64,000 nucleotides of DNA, taken from assembly GCF_000215085.1 (NCBI RefSeq), contig NC_015589.1:3112120-3176119 (forward strand), given 5' to 3'. Numbering within the stretch: the stretch's first letter is position 1; each line of letters starts with the position of its first letter. Below, one piece after another: positions 54,454 to 63,334 of the stretch. Both the position numbers and the translations under genes were made by a program. This DNA is from Desulforamulus ruminis DSM 2154 (lineage in GTDB: Bacteria; Bacillota; Desulfotomaculia; Desulfotomaculales; Desulfotomaculaceae). The notes under the pieces were generated by a model. That model made no database searches, was not told the DNA's origin, and saw nothing but the letters and a program-made list of their open reading frames with translations.

Positions 54454-54930
54454 TTATTCGTTTTCATCGGGCTTAACTTCAGACAGTCTGACTCTGCTTA
54501 CACGAGAAATGACAACATAATACTTTTTATTCAGCTCTTTCTGCTGAATACCAATGGTTAATCCGGCTCCACTGTTAATGGAGCCGCCGGCGCCGATGGG
54601 CAGGGAAAGGCCGCTTCTCTGTAAAAATTGCACATTGGGGGGTAAGCGTACTGTCTTTAAGATTGTGTTTTTTTTGGTGTCCTTAAGCTGATAAAAGTCG
54701 CCCTGATCAGCGGCGTAAAGATTGATCAAGTAATAGGCCGAGCTTTCCAGCAGGGCTTTTTGCTGCAGCAGTTTGATGTCCGCCACCATCTGCCGGGCGG
54801 CCCTTTCATGACGGTAGGCGCCGATCTCTCTTTGCAGGGAGGGGAGGGTTACTGCCAAAAGAATTCCGATGATGCCCAGTACAATGATCATTTCCACCAG
54901 GGTAAAACCGCCCCGGGAGCTGATTTTCAT
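54454..54930 (-). CDS. Minor pseudopilin (GspH/FimT-like)
   Basis: A 158-aa prepilin with a short leader and the cleavage/methylation motif RGGFTLVEMIIVLGIIGILLAVTLP; the rest resembles GspH/FimT. It would be processed by PilD after Gly and joins the pilus tip complex. Ten to twenty bases precede pilM. Confidence 0.85.
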   Translation of the reverse strand: MKISSRGGFTLVEMIIVLGIIGILLAVTLPSLQREIGAYRHERAARQMVADIKLLQQKALLESSAYYLINLYAADQGDFYQLKDTKKNTILKTVRLPPNVQFLQRSGLSLPIGAGGSINSGAGLTIGIQQKELNKKYYVVISRVSRVRLSEVKPDENE

Positions 54931-55002
54931 AGCCCCTCACCTTTCTGAAGAAAAAATTCGTGAACGGTCCTTTAACTCCTCCAAACCCTTTTGCTAAAAA
55001 TG

Positions 55003-55938
55003 TTAAAACACCGGGTATTTCTCTCTCCAGCGAACCAGCACCGCCCGATAATCTAAGTCAAAGGAATCATTGGGATTTTTCGTTTCCTGGACAAAGGCCT
55101 CAACAACTTGCTGTTCCTCGACCTTCATTTTCTTTGGGTCTTCCCGGAAAACCGTACCGGCCGTAATTTCCCCCAAGGTGTTGCTGTTCCGGCGTTCGAT
55201 AAAATTTTTGGCGTAAATCACCGTCCAAACTTCCTTCTCTCCGGTGCTGCCGGGCAGCACTTCCACCGTTCCCGAACTGATAATGAGGAAAACATTATGC
55301 TTTACTTCCGGCGATTCGCCCGGTCCCGGGTCCTTCTTTTTATATTCCTGCCAGGGGTCGGGGGGTTTCAGATCTCCCTCAATGGTAACGTTGCCGTCCA
55401 CTGCAATCAGCCAGCGACCCCGGTAGATACCGGAAAGGGTGAGGTCCCCCTGGTGGTAATAGGTTCCGGCCAGGTCTTCATTTCCGAGGTCCACCCCGGC
55501 AGTAAAAGATCGCTCCTCTATGTATGTTTGCGGCGTCAGGGACTTTTGCACCGTGGCTGAGAGGATTTTGGCGCTGAGCAGACGTCCCTCTTGATCTTTA
55601 TATTTACCGGTGGATTCAAAATCCCATTTTTCCGCACCGGAGGTTTCCGGGAGATACTTTATCTCAACCTCCTGTTTCGGGTCGTCATTGTTTAAATAAA
55701 AGACTTTTCCCTCGGTTTTGCTCCAACCCCATTCCAAATCCTGCAGTTCCTGCAGGGTCAGCTCCACTCCCGCATCCGCCAGGTACAAGGCTTTGGTCAT
55801 ATTCACTTCATCGGCGCTGCTTTGTCTTTCCTGGTGGGCCACTTGAATAAAAATCCCCGCTAGGATCATCAACAGGGTAGTGATCATAATTACTGCCGGC
55901 AGAGCTGCCCCTTGATTTCCTGAATATCCCTTTTTCAT
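55003..55938 (-). CDS. PilX-like pilus assembly protein
   Basis: A 311-aa protein with a PilX-type start (NQGAALPAVIMITTLLMILAGIFIQVAHQERQSSADEVNMTKALYLADAGVE), in which the class III pilin Glu5 is replaced, and a beta-rich C-terminal domain. Minor component of the pilus tip. One base after the PilW-like gene's stop. Confidence 0.78.
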   Translation of the reverse strand: MKKGYSGNQGAALPAVIMITTLLMILAGIFIQVAHQERQSSADEVNMTKALYLADAGVELTLQELQDLEWGWSKTEGKVFYLNNDDPKQEVEIKYLPETSGAEKWDFESTGKYKDQEGRLLSAKILSATVQKSLTPQTYIEERSFTAGVDLGNEDLAGTYYHQGDLTLSGIYRGRWLIAVDGNVTIEGDLKPPDPWQEYKKKDPGPGESPEVKHNVFLIISSGTVEVLPGSTGEKEVWTVIYAKNFIERRNSNTLGEITAGTVFREDPKKMKVEEQQVVEAFVQETKNPNDSFDLDYRAVLVRWREKYPVF

Positions 55939-55939
55939 G

Positions 55940-56539
55940 CTACCGCTCCCTGAACATTTTCGGTGTGACCTTGGTCAAAACCGTAAACCGGTAGGGATCC
56001 CGGTCGTACTGCCGGGGTACTGTGGTAATTTCTTTCTTGTCTGTATCGTCCTTTTCCCCGGTGATAGTGATAACGACGGTTCCATCCGCCTGCCGGCTGA
56101 ACTTTAAATCCAGGACATGGTTGGCAATGGGATTAACTCCGGCAAAGCCCAGTTCGTTACGAACCGCATATTCAATTTCCCGGTCCGTCCGATCTAGAGA
56201 GTATTTGACTTCCTTCATAATCTCCCGATCATCCTTGGTATCCTTTGTTCCCCGGGTATCCAACTGCACCCGTTTAACCGCAATCCAGCTGGAATCGGTG
56301 AATTGGCCCGCCGGCTGGATTTCCACTGCCTGGCGGATGTCCCGGGAAATGCGGTTGGCAGCCAGACGCAGGTCGTTATGCACGTCGGCCCGGAAGAACT
56401 CCTTCCCGGCCAGCAGGCCGGTTTGATATAAAAAGAAATAAGCTGTCCCTAATAAAACAGACAGCAAACCGGTCACCACCAAAAGCTCCAGCAGTGTTAA
56501 ACCCTTTTCTTCTTTTAATAATCTGATAAGGCGCTTCAT
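55940..56539 (-). CDS. Minor prepilin (PilW-like)
   Basis: A 199-aa prepilin with leader MKRLIRLLKEEKG and the motif G/LTLLELLVVTGLLSVLLGTAYF; the rest has PilW-like features (SRDIRQAVEIQPAGQ). Order PilV-PilW-PilX is the common minor-pilin order. Confidence 0.82.
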   Translation of the reverse strand: MKRLIRLLKEEKGLTLLELLVVTGLLSVLLGTAYFFLYQTGLLAGKEFFRADVHNDLRLAANRISRDIRQAVEIQPAGQFTDSSWIAVKRVQLDTRGTKDTKDDREIMKEVKYSLDRTDREIEYAVRNELGFAGVNPIANHVLDLKFSRQADGTVVITITGEKDDTDKKEITTVPRQYDRDPYRFTVLTKVTPKMFRER

Positions 56540-56548
56540 CGTCTCACC

Positions 56549-56971
56549 TTAGCCTTTGCGCTTAAGTGTGTATAGGGTTACCTTGCCGCGGGCCTGGGAA
56601 CTGCCGGGGTCCTGGTAGTAAACATGAACCGTGAGGCCATAGAAATCGGCGTCCCGTTTCCCTTGGATCACCGGCTCCGGGTCCACCTCAACTTGGTAGA
56701 AATAGTTTTTATAGGCTTGGTATCCGGACTTTCCATCCAGGGGAGAAGCGGCAACCGAGGGACCGGGGTCGCTCCCGGCCAGCCGCTCTTCCAGCACCGC
56801 CTGGGCCAAATTCACCGCGGTAATCTGCTGTTTGGAGGTCCCGGCGGCCAGCCGGCCGGTAATCAGCACATTGGCCACCGCCAGAACCACCATCGCCAGC
56901 AGGGTGGTGGCCACCAAAACCTCCACCAGGGTAAAGCCGCCATTGGTTAAAACTTTTCGCCTGTGGAGCAT
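56549..56971 (-). CDS. Minor prepilin (PilV-like)
   Basis: A 140-aa prepilin with leader MLHRRKVLTNG and G/FTLVEVLVATTLLAMVVLAVANVLITGRLAAG. The signature LAQAVLEERLAG downstream fits the PilV/GspI group. Ten bases separate it from the PilW-like gene. Confidence 0.83.
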   Translation of the reverse strand: MLHRRKVLTNGGFTLVEVLVATTLLAMVVLAVANVLITGRLAAGTSKQQITAVNLAQAVLEERLAGSDPGPSVAASPLDGKSGYQAYKNYFYQVEVDPEPVIQGKRDADFYGLTVHVYYQDPGSSQARGKVTLYTLKRKG

Positions 56972-57011
56972 CTTCCACCACCTGCCGCTTGGTTAACATA
57001 ATATTCCTGTA

Positions 57012-57602
57012 TTAATGGGCCGCCGCTCCGCTCCGGGGCGCATCCTGGGCCGCCACCCAGTTGATCCACTCATTATTCCACTGAATCTTACCGACGGTAG
57101 CACCGTCCCCGTTGTCGATGGTCCGGTCAATCCACTCCGCCTTAGTCGTCCAGTTTTCCACACCGTTCAAAGAGACTTCCACCACAAAATTGTCGTGGCC
57201 GTCAATGCGCCGGTAATCCCACTGGTAATCCTGTTCGCTGGCCAGGTTGCCGGAATTAAAGGGATTGACGGGCCAACGTTCCAGGTAGGGACCGTTCCAG
57301 CCCTCCTTGGCGTTGCTTCCGGCGCCGGTTTCACCGGAGCCGGGTTCCACCAGAAAGTCCTGCATATTGGGCTGGTTCATCGCATAAACCTCGGGGAACC
57401 GACCGGTATCGGCATAATGGTTTAAGGCGGAGGCCTCAATGGCTTTGCAGTCTTGAATTACTTTGGTCAGCTTGGATTTTTCCACCGACTGGAAGGCATT
57501 GGGCGCAATCACCGCCGCCAGAATGCCGATAATAGCAATGACCACCAAGAGCTCCACCAGGGTAAAGCCTTTGTTGCTTTTAACCTGCTTATGATTGTTC
57601 AA
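57012..57602 (-). CDS. Type IV prepilin, PilA-like (paralog 2)
   Basis: A 196-aa prepilin with leader ...KSNKG and G/FTLVELLVVIAIIGILAAVIAPNAFQSVEKSK. It is nearly identical over the first ~35 residues to the neighbouring prepilin at 57648, so the two arose by tandem duplication; the C-terminal domains differ. Starts at TTG 57602, eight bases after AGGGAGG; a TTG at 57623 precedes the site. Confidence 0.88.
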   Translation of the reverse strand: MNNHKQVKSNKGFTLVELLVVIAIIGILAAVIAPNAFQSVEKSKLTKVIQDCKAIEASALNHYADTGRFPEVYAMNQPNMQDFLVEPGSGETGAGSNAKEGWNGPYLERWPVNPFNSGNLASEQDYQWDYRRIDGHDNFVVEVSLNGVENWTTKAEWIDRTIDNGDGATVGKIQWNNEWINWVAAQDAPRSGAAAH

Positions 57603-57647
57603 GGAGCAAACCTCCCTATTCAAAGAATCCGTTGGGAAAAATATTGG

Positions 57648-58163
57648 TTATTCCGTTGAAATGACGAGATAAACCGTAGTTGCAGTATCGCCGTTATACC
57701 TCACAACGCCCGTGGTACCGCTAGCGGTTCCGCCGTCCAGGTCCGCTTCCAAACGGCTTCTAGCGTCAGTGGTCAAATCATCAAGTTCAAGATATTTGTA
57801 GTGGTTTGATATGGATGTATCAGATACAGGCACTCCATTTCTAAAATTATAGTCTCCACCCCACGGATTTCTGGACGGCCATCTTTCCAGATACGGACCG
57901 TTCCAGCCGTCAACATCGGATGTTCTAATAAATCCGTCCGAATCGGCTCCATCTACAGGCCAGACGCCGGTATCCGTATAATAATTTAGCGCCGCGCTTT
58001 TTATTGCTTTAAAATCCGCCTCGGCCGCCGCCACTTTGCCTTTTTCCACCGCTTTAAAGGCATTGGGCGCAATCACCGCCGCCAGGATGCCGATGATGGC
58101 AATGACCACCAGCAGTTCCACCAGGGTAAATCCTTTTTGATTTTTAATTCTTCTTTTTAACAT
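57648..58163 (-). CDS. pilA: Type IV prepilin, PilA-like (paralog 1)
   Basis: A 171-aa prepilin: leader MLKRRIKNQKG, then FTLVELLVVIAIIGILAAVIAPNAFKAVEKGK and a globular part with DAALNYYTDTG-like and WNGPYLERWPS segments shared with its paralog. Probably a major or co-major pilin. The ATG follows AGGGGGAAAG. Downstream of the c-di-GMP-controlled pilC. Confidence 0.88.
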   Translation of the reverse strand: MLKRRIKNQKGFTLVELLVVIAIIGILAAVIAPNAFKAVEKGKVAAAEADFKAIKSAALNYYTDTGVWPVDGADSDGFIRTSDVDGWNGPYLERWPSRNPWGGDYNFRNGVPVSDTSISNHYKYLELDDLTTDARSRLEADLDGGTASGTTGVVRYNGDTATTVYLVISTE

Positions 58164-58200
58164 CCCGCTTTCCCCCTATTTTATTTTTTATGTTAACTAA

Positions 58201-58262
58201 CTGAATTGCCACACAGTTGTCCACCAGGGTAAAGCCCTGTTCCCATTTTTTCTCTTCATAGC
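58201..58262 (-). pseudogene. Vestigial prepilin leader
   Basis: Between pilC and pilA one minus-strand frame reads EKKWEQGFTLVDNCVAIQL. The 17 bases encoding GFTLV (58220-58236) are identical to those in prepilin paralog 2. The frame lacks a good start codon and the hydrophobic helix, so it looks like the scar of a lost prepilin. Confidence 0.5.
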
Positions 58263-58284
58263 CAACCTCCGACAGCTTAATCCC

Positions 58285-59526
58285 TTAACCCAATCCCTGG
58301 GACATGCTGCTGATCATGGGCAGCATCACGGCCAGGATAATAAACCCGACAATGCAGCCCAGGAAAACAATCAACAAAGGTTCAATGACACTGGACAGCC
58401 GGCCCACGACGATACTTACTTCCTTGTCATAATATATTCCAATCCGTTCTAAAAGATCATCCAGAGCCCCGGTTTCCTCCCCCACAGCGATCATACGAGT
58501 CACCATGGGCGGGAAAATCCGGCATTCCTCCAGGGGCTTGGATAGTTCCCGGCCGTCCTGAACACTTTCCTGGGCCTTGCTGAAGGCTTTTTCCACAATG
58601 ATGTTTCCTGAAGATTTTTTAACCACTTCCAGGGCTTGAATGATGGGAACCCCACCCTCCAACAGGGTGCCCAGGGTCCGGCAGAAACGGGCAATAATCA
58701 CCTTCCGGTAGACCGGCCCGAAGAGGGGTATTTTCAGAAGGGCGGAGTCCATTCTTTCCCGGCCCCAGGGGGTGGAGCGGAAGTATTTATACCCCAGCAG
58801 GAGGCATAGAAACAAACCCGGGAGCAGGTACCAGTAATGGGTTAAGAGTCCGCTCACCACCATTACCGCCCGGGTGGGAAGTGGTAAAGGCACGCCCATG
58901 TCTGCAATGACGGCAATAATTCTGGGCAAAACAAAGGTCATCAGAAAAACCAGAGCGACCAGGGCAAAAATCAGTACCACGGCGGGATAGGTCATGGCAG
59001 ATTTTATCTTTTCGTTTAGGTCGTGCTCCCGTTCCAACTGTTCCGCCACCCGCTCAAGAACTTCGTCCAGCACTCCGCCCAGTTCCCCCGCCCTCACCAT
59101 AAACACAAACACTTCCGGGAAGATATGGGGAAACCCGGCAAAGGAATCTGCCAGCGTATTTCCTTCTTCGATGCCGGTCATCACCTGCTCCAAGGCTCCT
59201 TTCAAAACCCCGGACTCTGTTTGGCTGCTGACAATGTTCAAGCAGTGAATTAAGGGAATGCCCGCGTTTAACAGGGTGGAAAGCTGCCGTGCAAAGGTGG
59301 CCAGTTCCTTCAATTTTACCTTTTTCCCGCCAACGGTTATTTTCAGCCGGCCGGTAAAGGCGGGTGAATTTTTGGGTTTTTTCTCCAGCCTCGCTTCGGA
59401 TAGATCGGTTACAAAGACACCCTGTGCACGAATACCGCTGACGGCATCACTGGCGGAAGCAGCCTCCAGCATCCCGCTAACCGCTTTCCCCTCCGGGCTT
59501 CTTCCCTTAAATTCAAAAAAAGGCAT
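58285..59526 (-). CDS. pilC: Type IV pilus inner-membrane platform protein PilC
   Basis: A 413-aa PilC/GspF: two GspF domains (about residues 75-195 and 280-400), each with helices, and motifs FARQLSTLLNAGIPLIHCL and FCRTLGTLLEGGVPIIQALEV. It is the platform that PilB and PilT act on. It begins a second pilus transcription unit behind a promoter and a c-di-GMP-I riboswitch. ATG behind GAGGTGAT. Confidence 0.93.
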   Translation of the reverse strand: MPFFEFKGRSPEGKAVSGMLEAASASDAVSGIRAQGVFVTDLSEARLEKKPKNSPAFTGRLKITVGGKKVKLKELATFARQLSTLLNAGIPLIHCLNIVSSQTESGVLKGALEQVMTGIEEGNTLADSFAGFPHIFPEVFVFMVRAGELGGVLDEVLERVAEQLEREHDLNEKIKSAMTYPAVVLIFALVALVFLMTFVLPRIIAVIADMGVPLPLPTRAVMVVSGLLTHYWYLLPGLFLCLLLGYKYFRSTPWGRERMDSALLKIPLFGPVYRKVIIARFCRTLGTLLEGGVPIIQALEVVKKSSGNIIVEKAFSKAQESVQDGRELSKPLEECRIFPPMVTRMIAVGEETGALDDLLERIGIYYDKEVSIVVGRLSSVIEPLLIVFLGCIVGFIILAVMLPMISSMSQGLG

Positions 59527-59543
59527 AGATCACCTCGGCAATA

Positions 59544-59573
59544 CATAATAAAAAATCCCAAGCAGATGCTTGG
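59544..59573 (-). terminator. Riboswitch expression-platform terminator
   Basis: Stem CCAAGCA/TGCTTGG (59558-59573) followed on the minus strand by GATTTTTTATT, between the c-di-GMP aptamer and the pilC ribosome binding site. Confidence 0.85.
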
Positions 59574-59582
59574 AATTTCAAA

Positions 59583-59662
59583 ATTTCGGCAGCCCGGCCG
59601 CCACATGAAAATGAGGCCCGTGGCTTTGCGTCCCTAACTTTCGCTAGGTTTGCCTTTTCGTA
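59583..59662 (-). ncRNA. Cyclic di-GMP-I (GEMM) riboswitch aptamer
   Basis: The minus strand reads GGCAAACCTAGC, a GAAA tetraloop, GTTAGG, then GACGCAAAGCCACGGGCC and GGCGGCCGGGCTGCCG: the conserved GEMM-I core with tetraloop P2 and the receptor-bearing P3. It lies between pilT and pilC. The downstream terminator implies transcriptional control of pilC and the prepilins by c-di-GMP; the direction of the response cannot be read safely. Confidence 0.95.
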
Positions 59663-59693
59663 TTTAATTTTTCCAATTATTGCTTATAGACAA

Positions 59694-59722
59694 ATTTTAA
59701 TCATATTCTGGAGCTTCGTCAA
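59694..59722 (-). promoter_or_regulatory. Sigma-A promoter of the pilC riboswitch transcript
   Basis: TTGACG (59717-59722) and TAAAAT (59694-59699), 17 bases apart on the minus strand, about 25 bases before the aptamer. Confidence 0.75.
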
Positions 59723-59738
59723 GAAAATTGCGCCAAAT

Positions 59739-60833
59739 TTATAAATTATGTTTGTTTATTATTTCTATGTCTCCGGCCTTTTCCCCCGCCGCTTCCAGGG
59801 AGACAATCCCCCTTTGCACCAGGCTTCTTAAAGACATATCCAGGGTCTGCATACCATACTTGCCCCCGATCTGGATTTGTGACAAAATCTGGTGTGTTTT
59901 CCCCTCTCGAATCAAATTCCGGATGGCCGGAGTGACCACCATAATTTCCAAGGCTACCACCCGGCCGGTATCATCCCTGCGGGGCAGCAACTGCTGGCAG
60001 ACCACTCCCTGGAGGGTATTGGCCAGTTGGATCCGGATCTGCTGCTGCTGATGGGGCGGAAACACATCAATGATCCGGTCAATGGTCTGAGCGGCGCCGG
60101 TTGTATGCAGGGTAGCCAATACCAAATGTCCGGTTTCGGCGGCGGTAATGGCGGTGCCGATGGTTTCCAGATCCCGCATTTCTCCCACCAGAATCACGTC
60201 CGGGTCTTCCCGCATGGCCGCCCGCAAAGCCTTGGCAAAGGAAAGGGCGTCCAGCCCGATTTCCCTCTGGTTGACAATGCTTTGTTTGTGAAAGTGAAGG
60301 TATTCAATGGGATCTTCCAGGGTGATGATATGGGATTTGGTTTCCGAATTGATGAGATCCACCATGGCGGCCAGGGTGGTGGACTTGCCGCTTCCGCTAG
60401 GCCCGGTGACCAAAACCAGGCCCCTGGGCCTTCTGGCCAGACTGCCAATAACCTCCGGCAGATCCAGCTCACCCAGACTGGGAATCTGGGTGCGGATAAT
60501 GCGCATGGCCATGGCCAGTGAGCCCCGCTGTTTAAAAACATTGACCCGAAAGCGCCCTACCCCGGCAATGGAGTAGGAAAAATCCACCTCTCCCCATTCG
60601 AGATATTTCTGGAACTGGGCCTCATCCATCATGGATTTGCCCAGTTCCAGGGTGTCCGCGGGCAGCAGCTTTTTTTGCAGAAAATCCGTATCCCTGCCCT
60701 TTAAAGCAACCCCTGGATCAAGGGACTGCAGCAAACCGTTAATCCGGAAAATGGCCGGCCGGCCCACGGTAATATGGATATCGGAAGCCCCAATTTCCGA
60801 ACCGACCCGTAGTATGGACTCCATAAGGTTCAT
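59739..60833 (-). CDS. pilT: Type IV pilus retraction ATPase PilT
   Basis: A 364-aa PilT: Walker A TGPSGSGKSTTLAAMVDL, Asp box and Walker B DVILVGEMRDLETIGTA, His box GHLVLATLHT, and the retraction motif AIRNLIREGKTHQ. It depolymerises pili for twitching. Start ATG 60833 overlaps the pilB stop (ATGA). Confidence 0.94.
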   Translation of the reverse strand: MNLMESILRVGSEIGASDIHITVGRPAIFRINGLLQSLDPGVALKGRDTDFLQKKLLPADTLELGKSMMDEAQFQKYLEWGEVDFSYSIAGVGRFRVNVFKQRGSLAMAMRIIRTQIPSLGELDLPEVIGSLARRPRGLVLVTGPSGSGKSTTLAAMVDLINSETKSHIITLEDPIEYLHFHKQSIVNQREIGLDALSFAKALRAAMREDPDVILVGEMRDLETIGTAITAAETGHLVLATLHTTGAAQTIDRIIDVFPPHQQQQIRIQLANTLQGVVCQQLLPRRDDTGRVVALEIMVVTPAIRNLIREGKTHQILSQIQIGGKYGMQTLDMSLRSLVQRGIVSLEAAGEKAGDIEIINKHNL

Positions 60834-62542
60834 GGTTTTTCCTCCCCGGTAAAGGTTACCCGCATCACTTCCGCCAGGGAGGTGACTCCCTCCATGGCTT
60901 TGCGTATGCCGTCCTCCCGCATGGTGATCATTCCTTCCTCTTGGGCCTGGCTTTTAATTTCCTGATCCGAGGCCCGCTGCTTTGTCAACAGCCGGATTTT
61001 TTGTGATATGGGCAAAACCTCCTGCAGACTGGTTCTCCCCTTGTAGCCGATATTGCTGCAGCCTACGCAGCCTTTAGGCCGGTAAAGGGAAACCGGCTGT
61101 TCGGGAGCCAGGCCCAGAAACTCTCGTTCCGGGCTGTCTGCCGGGGGAGAGTACATTTCCTTGCATTGAGGGCAGAGAATCCGCACCAGCCGCTGACAGA
61201 CCACGCCAATGACCGAGGAAGCCACCAAAAAGGGCTCTACCCCCATATCAATTAAACGGGTAACCGCTCCGGTCGCATCATTGGTATGCAGGGTGCTCAA
61301 GACCAAGTGGCCGGTGGTGGCCGCCTTTACGGCAATGGACGCTGTTTCCGCATCCCGGATCTCGCCAATCATAATAATATCGGGGTCCTGACGGAGGATG
61401 GACCGTAAACCGGTGGCAAAGGTAAAACCCGCCTTGGCATTGACCTGGGTTTGATTTACCCCGGGCATCACATACTCCACCGGATCCTCAATGGTAATGA
61501 TGTTGTTCTCTTTTTTATTTAGCTCGTTAATAACCGCGTATAACGAAGTAGTTTTCCCGCTGCCGGTGGGTCCCGTAATTAAGATCATGCCGTAGGAATG
61601 CTGAATCATGCCCTGGAAAACCCGGAGATTGTGGCAATTAAAACCCAATTGTTCAATTTTAAAGACGCTGGCGCTTTTGGCCAGCAGACGCATGACCACT
61701 TTCTCGCCGAAAACCGTGGGCAGGGTGGAGATTCTCAAATCAATCTCCTTGTTGCCATACCTTACCTGAAAACGGCCGTCCTGGGGCAGTCTCTTTTCGG
61801 CAATATCCAGTTGGGCCAGAATTTTAATGCGGGTCACCAGGGAGGAAAGGGCGGAGCGGGGCAGCACATTGTTCTCGTGCAGCAGTCCGTCAATGCGGAA
61901 GCGGACCCGGACCTGCTCTTTCAAGGGCTCGATATGAATATCGCTGGCCCTTTCGTTCACTGCCTGGCGGATGAGCATATTCACCAGACGCACCACCGGG
62001 GAGTCATCCAGGCTGCTATCCTCGCCAAAATTCAAGGTTGGGCTGGTTAAGGAATTAGACTCTTCCTTTTCCGGAGAGCCAAAAGCATCTTGTATAAAGG
62101 ACAGGCCAAATACTTTGTGAATGGCCGCGTCAATTTCCGTCTGAGAGGCAATGACCGGATCCACTTCATAGCCGGTGGCCAGTCGGATATCGTCCAGGGC
62201 CACTACATTTAAAGGGTCAAACATGGCCACAATCATCCGGTTGCCGTCCCGGCTTACCGGAATCACTCCATGCCGCCGGATTAACGACTCGGGCAGGCTT
62301 TTAATCAAAACCGGATCCACCCGCTGTTCCAAAGAAATTTTGGGAATTCCCAACTGCATTTCCAGGGCATTGATGATCTCGGATTCTTTGGCAAAACCCA
62401 GGTTGATCAGTGCCTGACCCAGCCTTTCCCCGGTCTGCTTCTGAATATGTAACGCTTCCGTCAACTGTTCGCCGGTAATGATTTTACTGTCCACCAACAA
62501 ATCGCCCAGGCGTTTTTTAGCCAACCGCAGCTCTCCCATCAT
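60830..62542 (-). CDS. pilB: Type IV pilus extension ATPase PilB
   Basis: A 570-aa PilB/GspE ATPase. The N-terminal MshEN/GSPII_E domains (residues 1-~150) are followed by the catalytic domain with Walker A ITGPTGSGKTTSLYAVI, Walker B PDIIMIGEIRD and a tetracysteine zinc motif (CPQC...CVGC). Domains of the MshEN type can bind c-di-GMP in some PilB proteins; here that is only a possibility. Confidence 0.94.
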   Translation of the reverse strand: MMGELRLAKKRLGDLLVDSKIITGEQLTEALHIQKQTGERLGQALINLGFAKESEIINALEMQLGIPKISLEQRVDPVLIKSLPESLIRRHGVIPVSRDGNRMIVAMFDPLNVVALDDIRLATGYEVDPVIASQTEIDAAIHKVFGLSFIQDAFGSPEKEESNSLTSPTLNFGEDSSLDDSPVVRLVNMLIRQAVNERASDIHIEPLKEQVRVRFRIDGLLHENNVLPRSALSSLVTRIKILAQLDIAEKRLPQDGRFQVRYGNKEIDLRISTLPTVFGEKVVMRLLAKSASVFKIEQLGFNCHNLRVFQGMIQHSYGMILITGPTGSGKTTSLYAVINELNKKENNIITIEDPVEYVMPGVNQTQVNAKAGFTFATGLRSILRQDPDIIMIGEIRDAETASIAVKAATTGHLVLSTLHTNDATGAVTRLIDMGVEPFLVASSVIGVVCQRLVRILCPQCKEMYSPPADSPEREFLGLAPEQPVSLYRPKGCVGCSNIGYKGRTSLQEVLPISQKIRLLTKQRASDQEIKSQAQEEGMITMREDGIRKAMEGVTSLAEVMRVTFTGEEKP

Positions 62543-62553
62543 TCACCCCATCC

Positions 62554-63303
62554 TTAAAAATAACTCAAGTATTTCTCCAGCATGGCCGGACCAAAAAATA
62601 CGGTAATGGCGGTGCCGGCGGCTAAAAAGGGGCCAAAGGGCACCGCTGATTTTAAGCTTTTCTTGCCCCCCAGCACCCAGGCCAGGCCCGCCAGGGAACC
62701 GAGCACAAAAGACAGCAGCAGGGCTACCAGCAGCAACTGCCAACCCAGGTAAATGCCCATGCCGGCAGCCAGCTTGATATCCCCGCCACCCATGCCGCCC
62801 CGGGAGAGGACCGCCAAAGCCAGTAAAAGCCCGCCGCCCAGCAGGCCTCCCAGCAGGCTGGAAAAAAAGGCGTCTTTGAAGAAAAATATCTGGAAAAGCA
62901 AACCCGAGAGGATTAAAAAATAGCTGATTGAGTCTGGAATGATTTGATGGTCAAGATCGATAAGGGAGGCTGTTAACAAAGAGGAAAGCAAAAGAGCATA
63001 AAACAGGGTTTTCAACTGCCAGCCAAAGGTGATGAACAGTAATAGGTAAAGCAGCCCGGTGGTCAATTCCACCAGGGGATATCTGGGGGAAATCTTTGCT
63101 CCACAGCCACTGCATTTTCCCTTAAGCCACAGATAGCTAAGCACGGGAACCAGTTCCCGGGGGCCCAACAGACGCCGGCAGACGGGGCAGTGGGAGGGAG
63201 GAAAGAGAATTGATTGTTCCCTGGGTAATCGGCAAATGCAAACATTCATAAAACTTCCTGCCGCAAGACCGGTCATCAACACCAGCACCAAAAGAAACAG
63301 CAT
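62554..63303 (-). CDS. pilD: Prepilin peptidase PilD
   Basis: A 249-aa membrane aspartyl protease and N-methyltransferase. It has the cytoplasmic zinc site (CPVCRRLL...CSGCGAK), about seven helices, and the catalytic aspartates in SLIDLDHQIIPD and GGGDIKLAAGMG. It cleaves and methylates all six prepilins encoded nearby. First pilus gene after aroB. Confidence 0.94.
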   Translation of the reverse strand: MLFLLVLVLMTGLAAGSFMNVCICRLPREQSILFPPSHCPVCRRLLGPRELVPVLSYLWLKGKCSGCGAKISPRYPLVELTTGLLYLLLFITFGWQLKTLFYALLLSSLLTASLIDLDHQIIPDSISYFLILSGLLFQIFFFKDAFFSSLLGGLLGGGLLLALAVLSRGGMGGGDIKLAAGMGIYLGWQLLLVALLLSFVLGSLAGLAWVLGGKKSLKSAVPFGPFLAAGTAITVFFGPAMLEKYLSYF

Positions 63304-63334
63304 GGTTTCCGTACCTCTCTGGGGGATTTATTTT

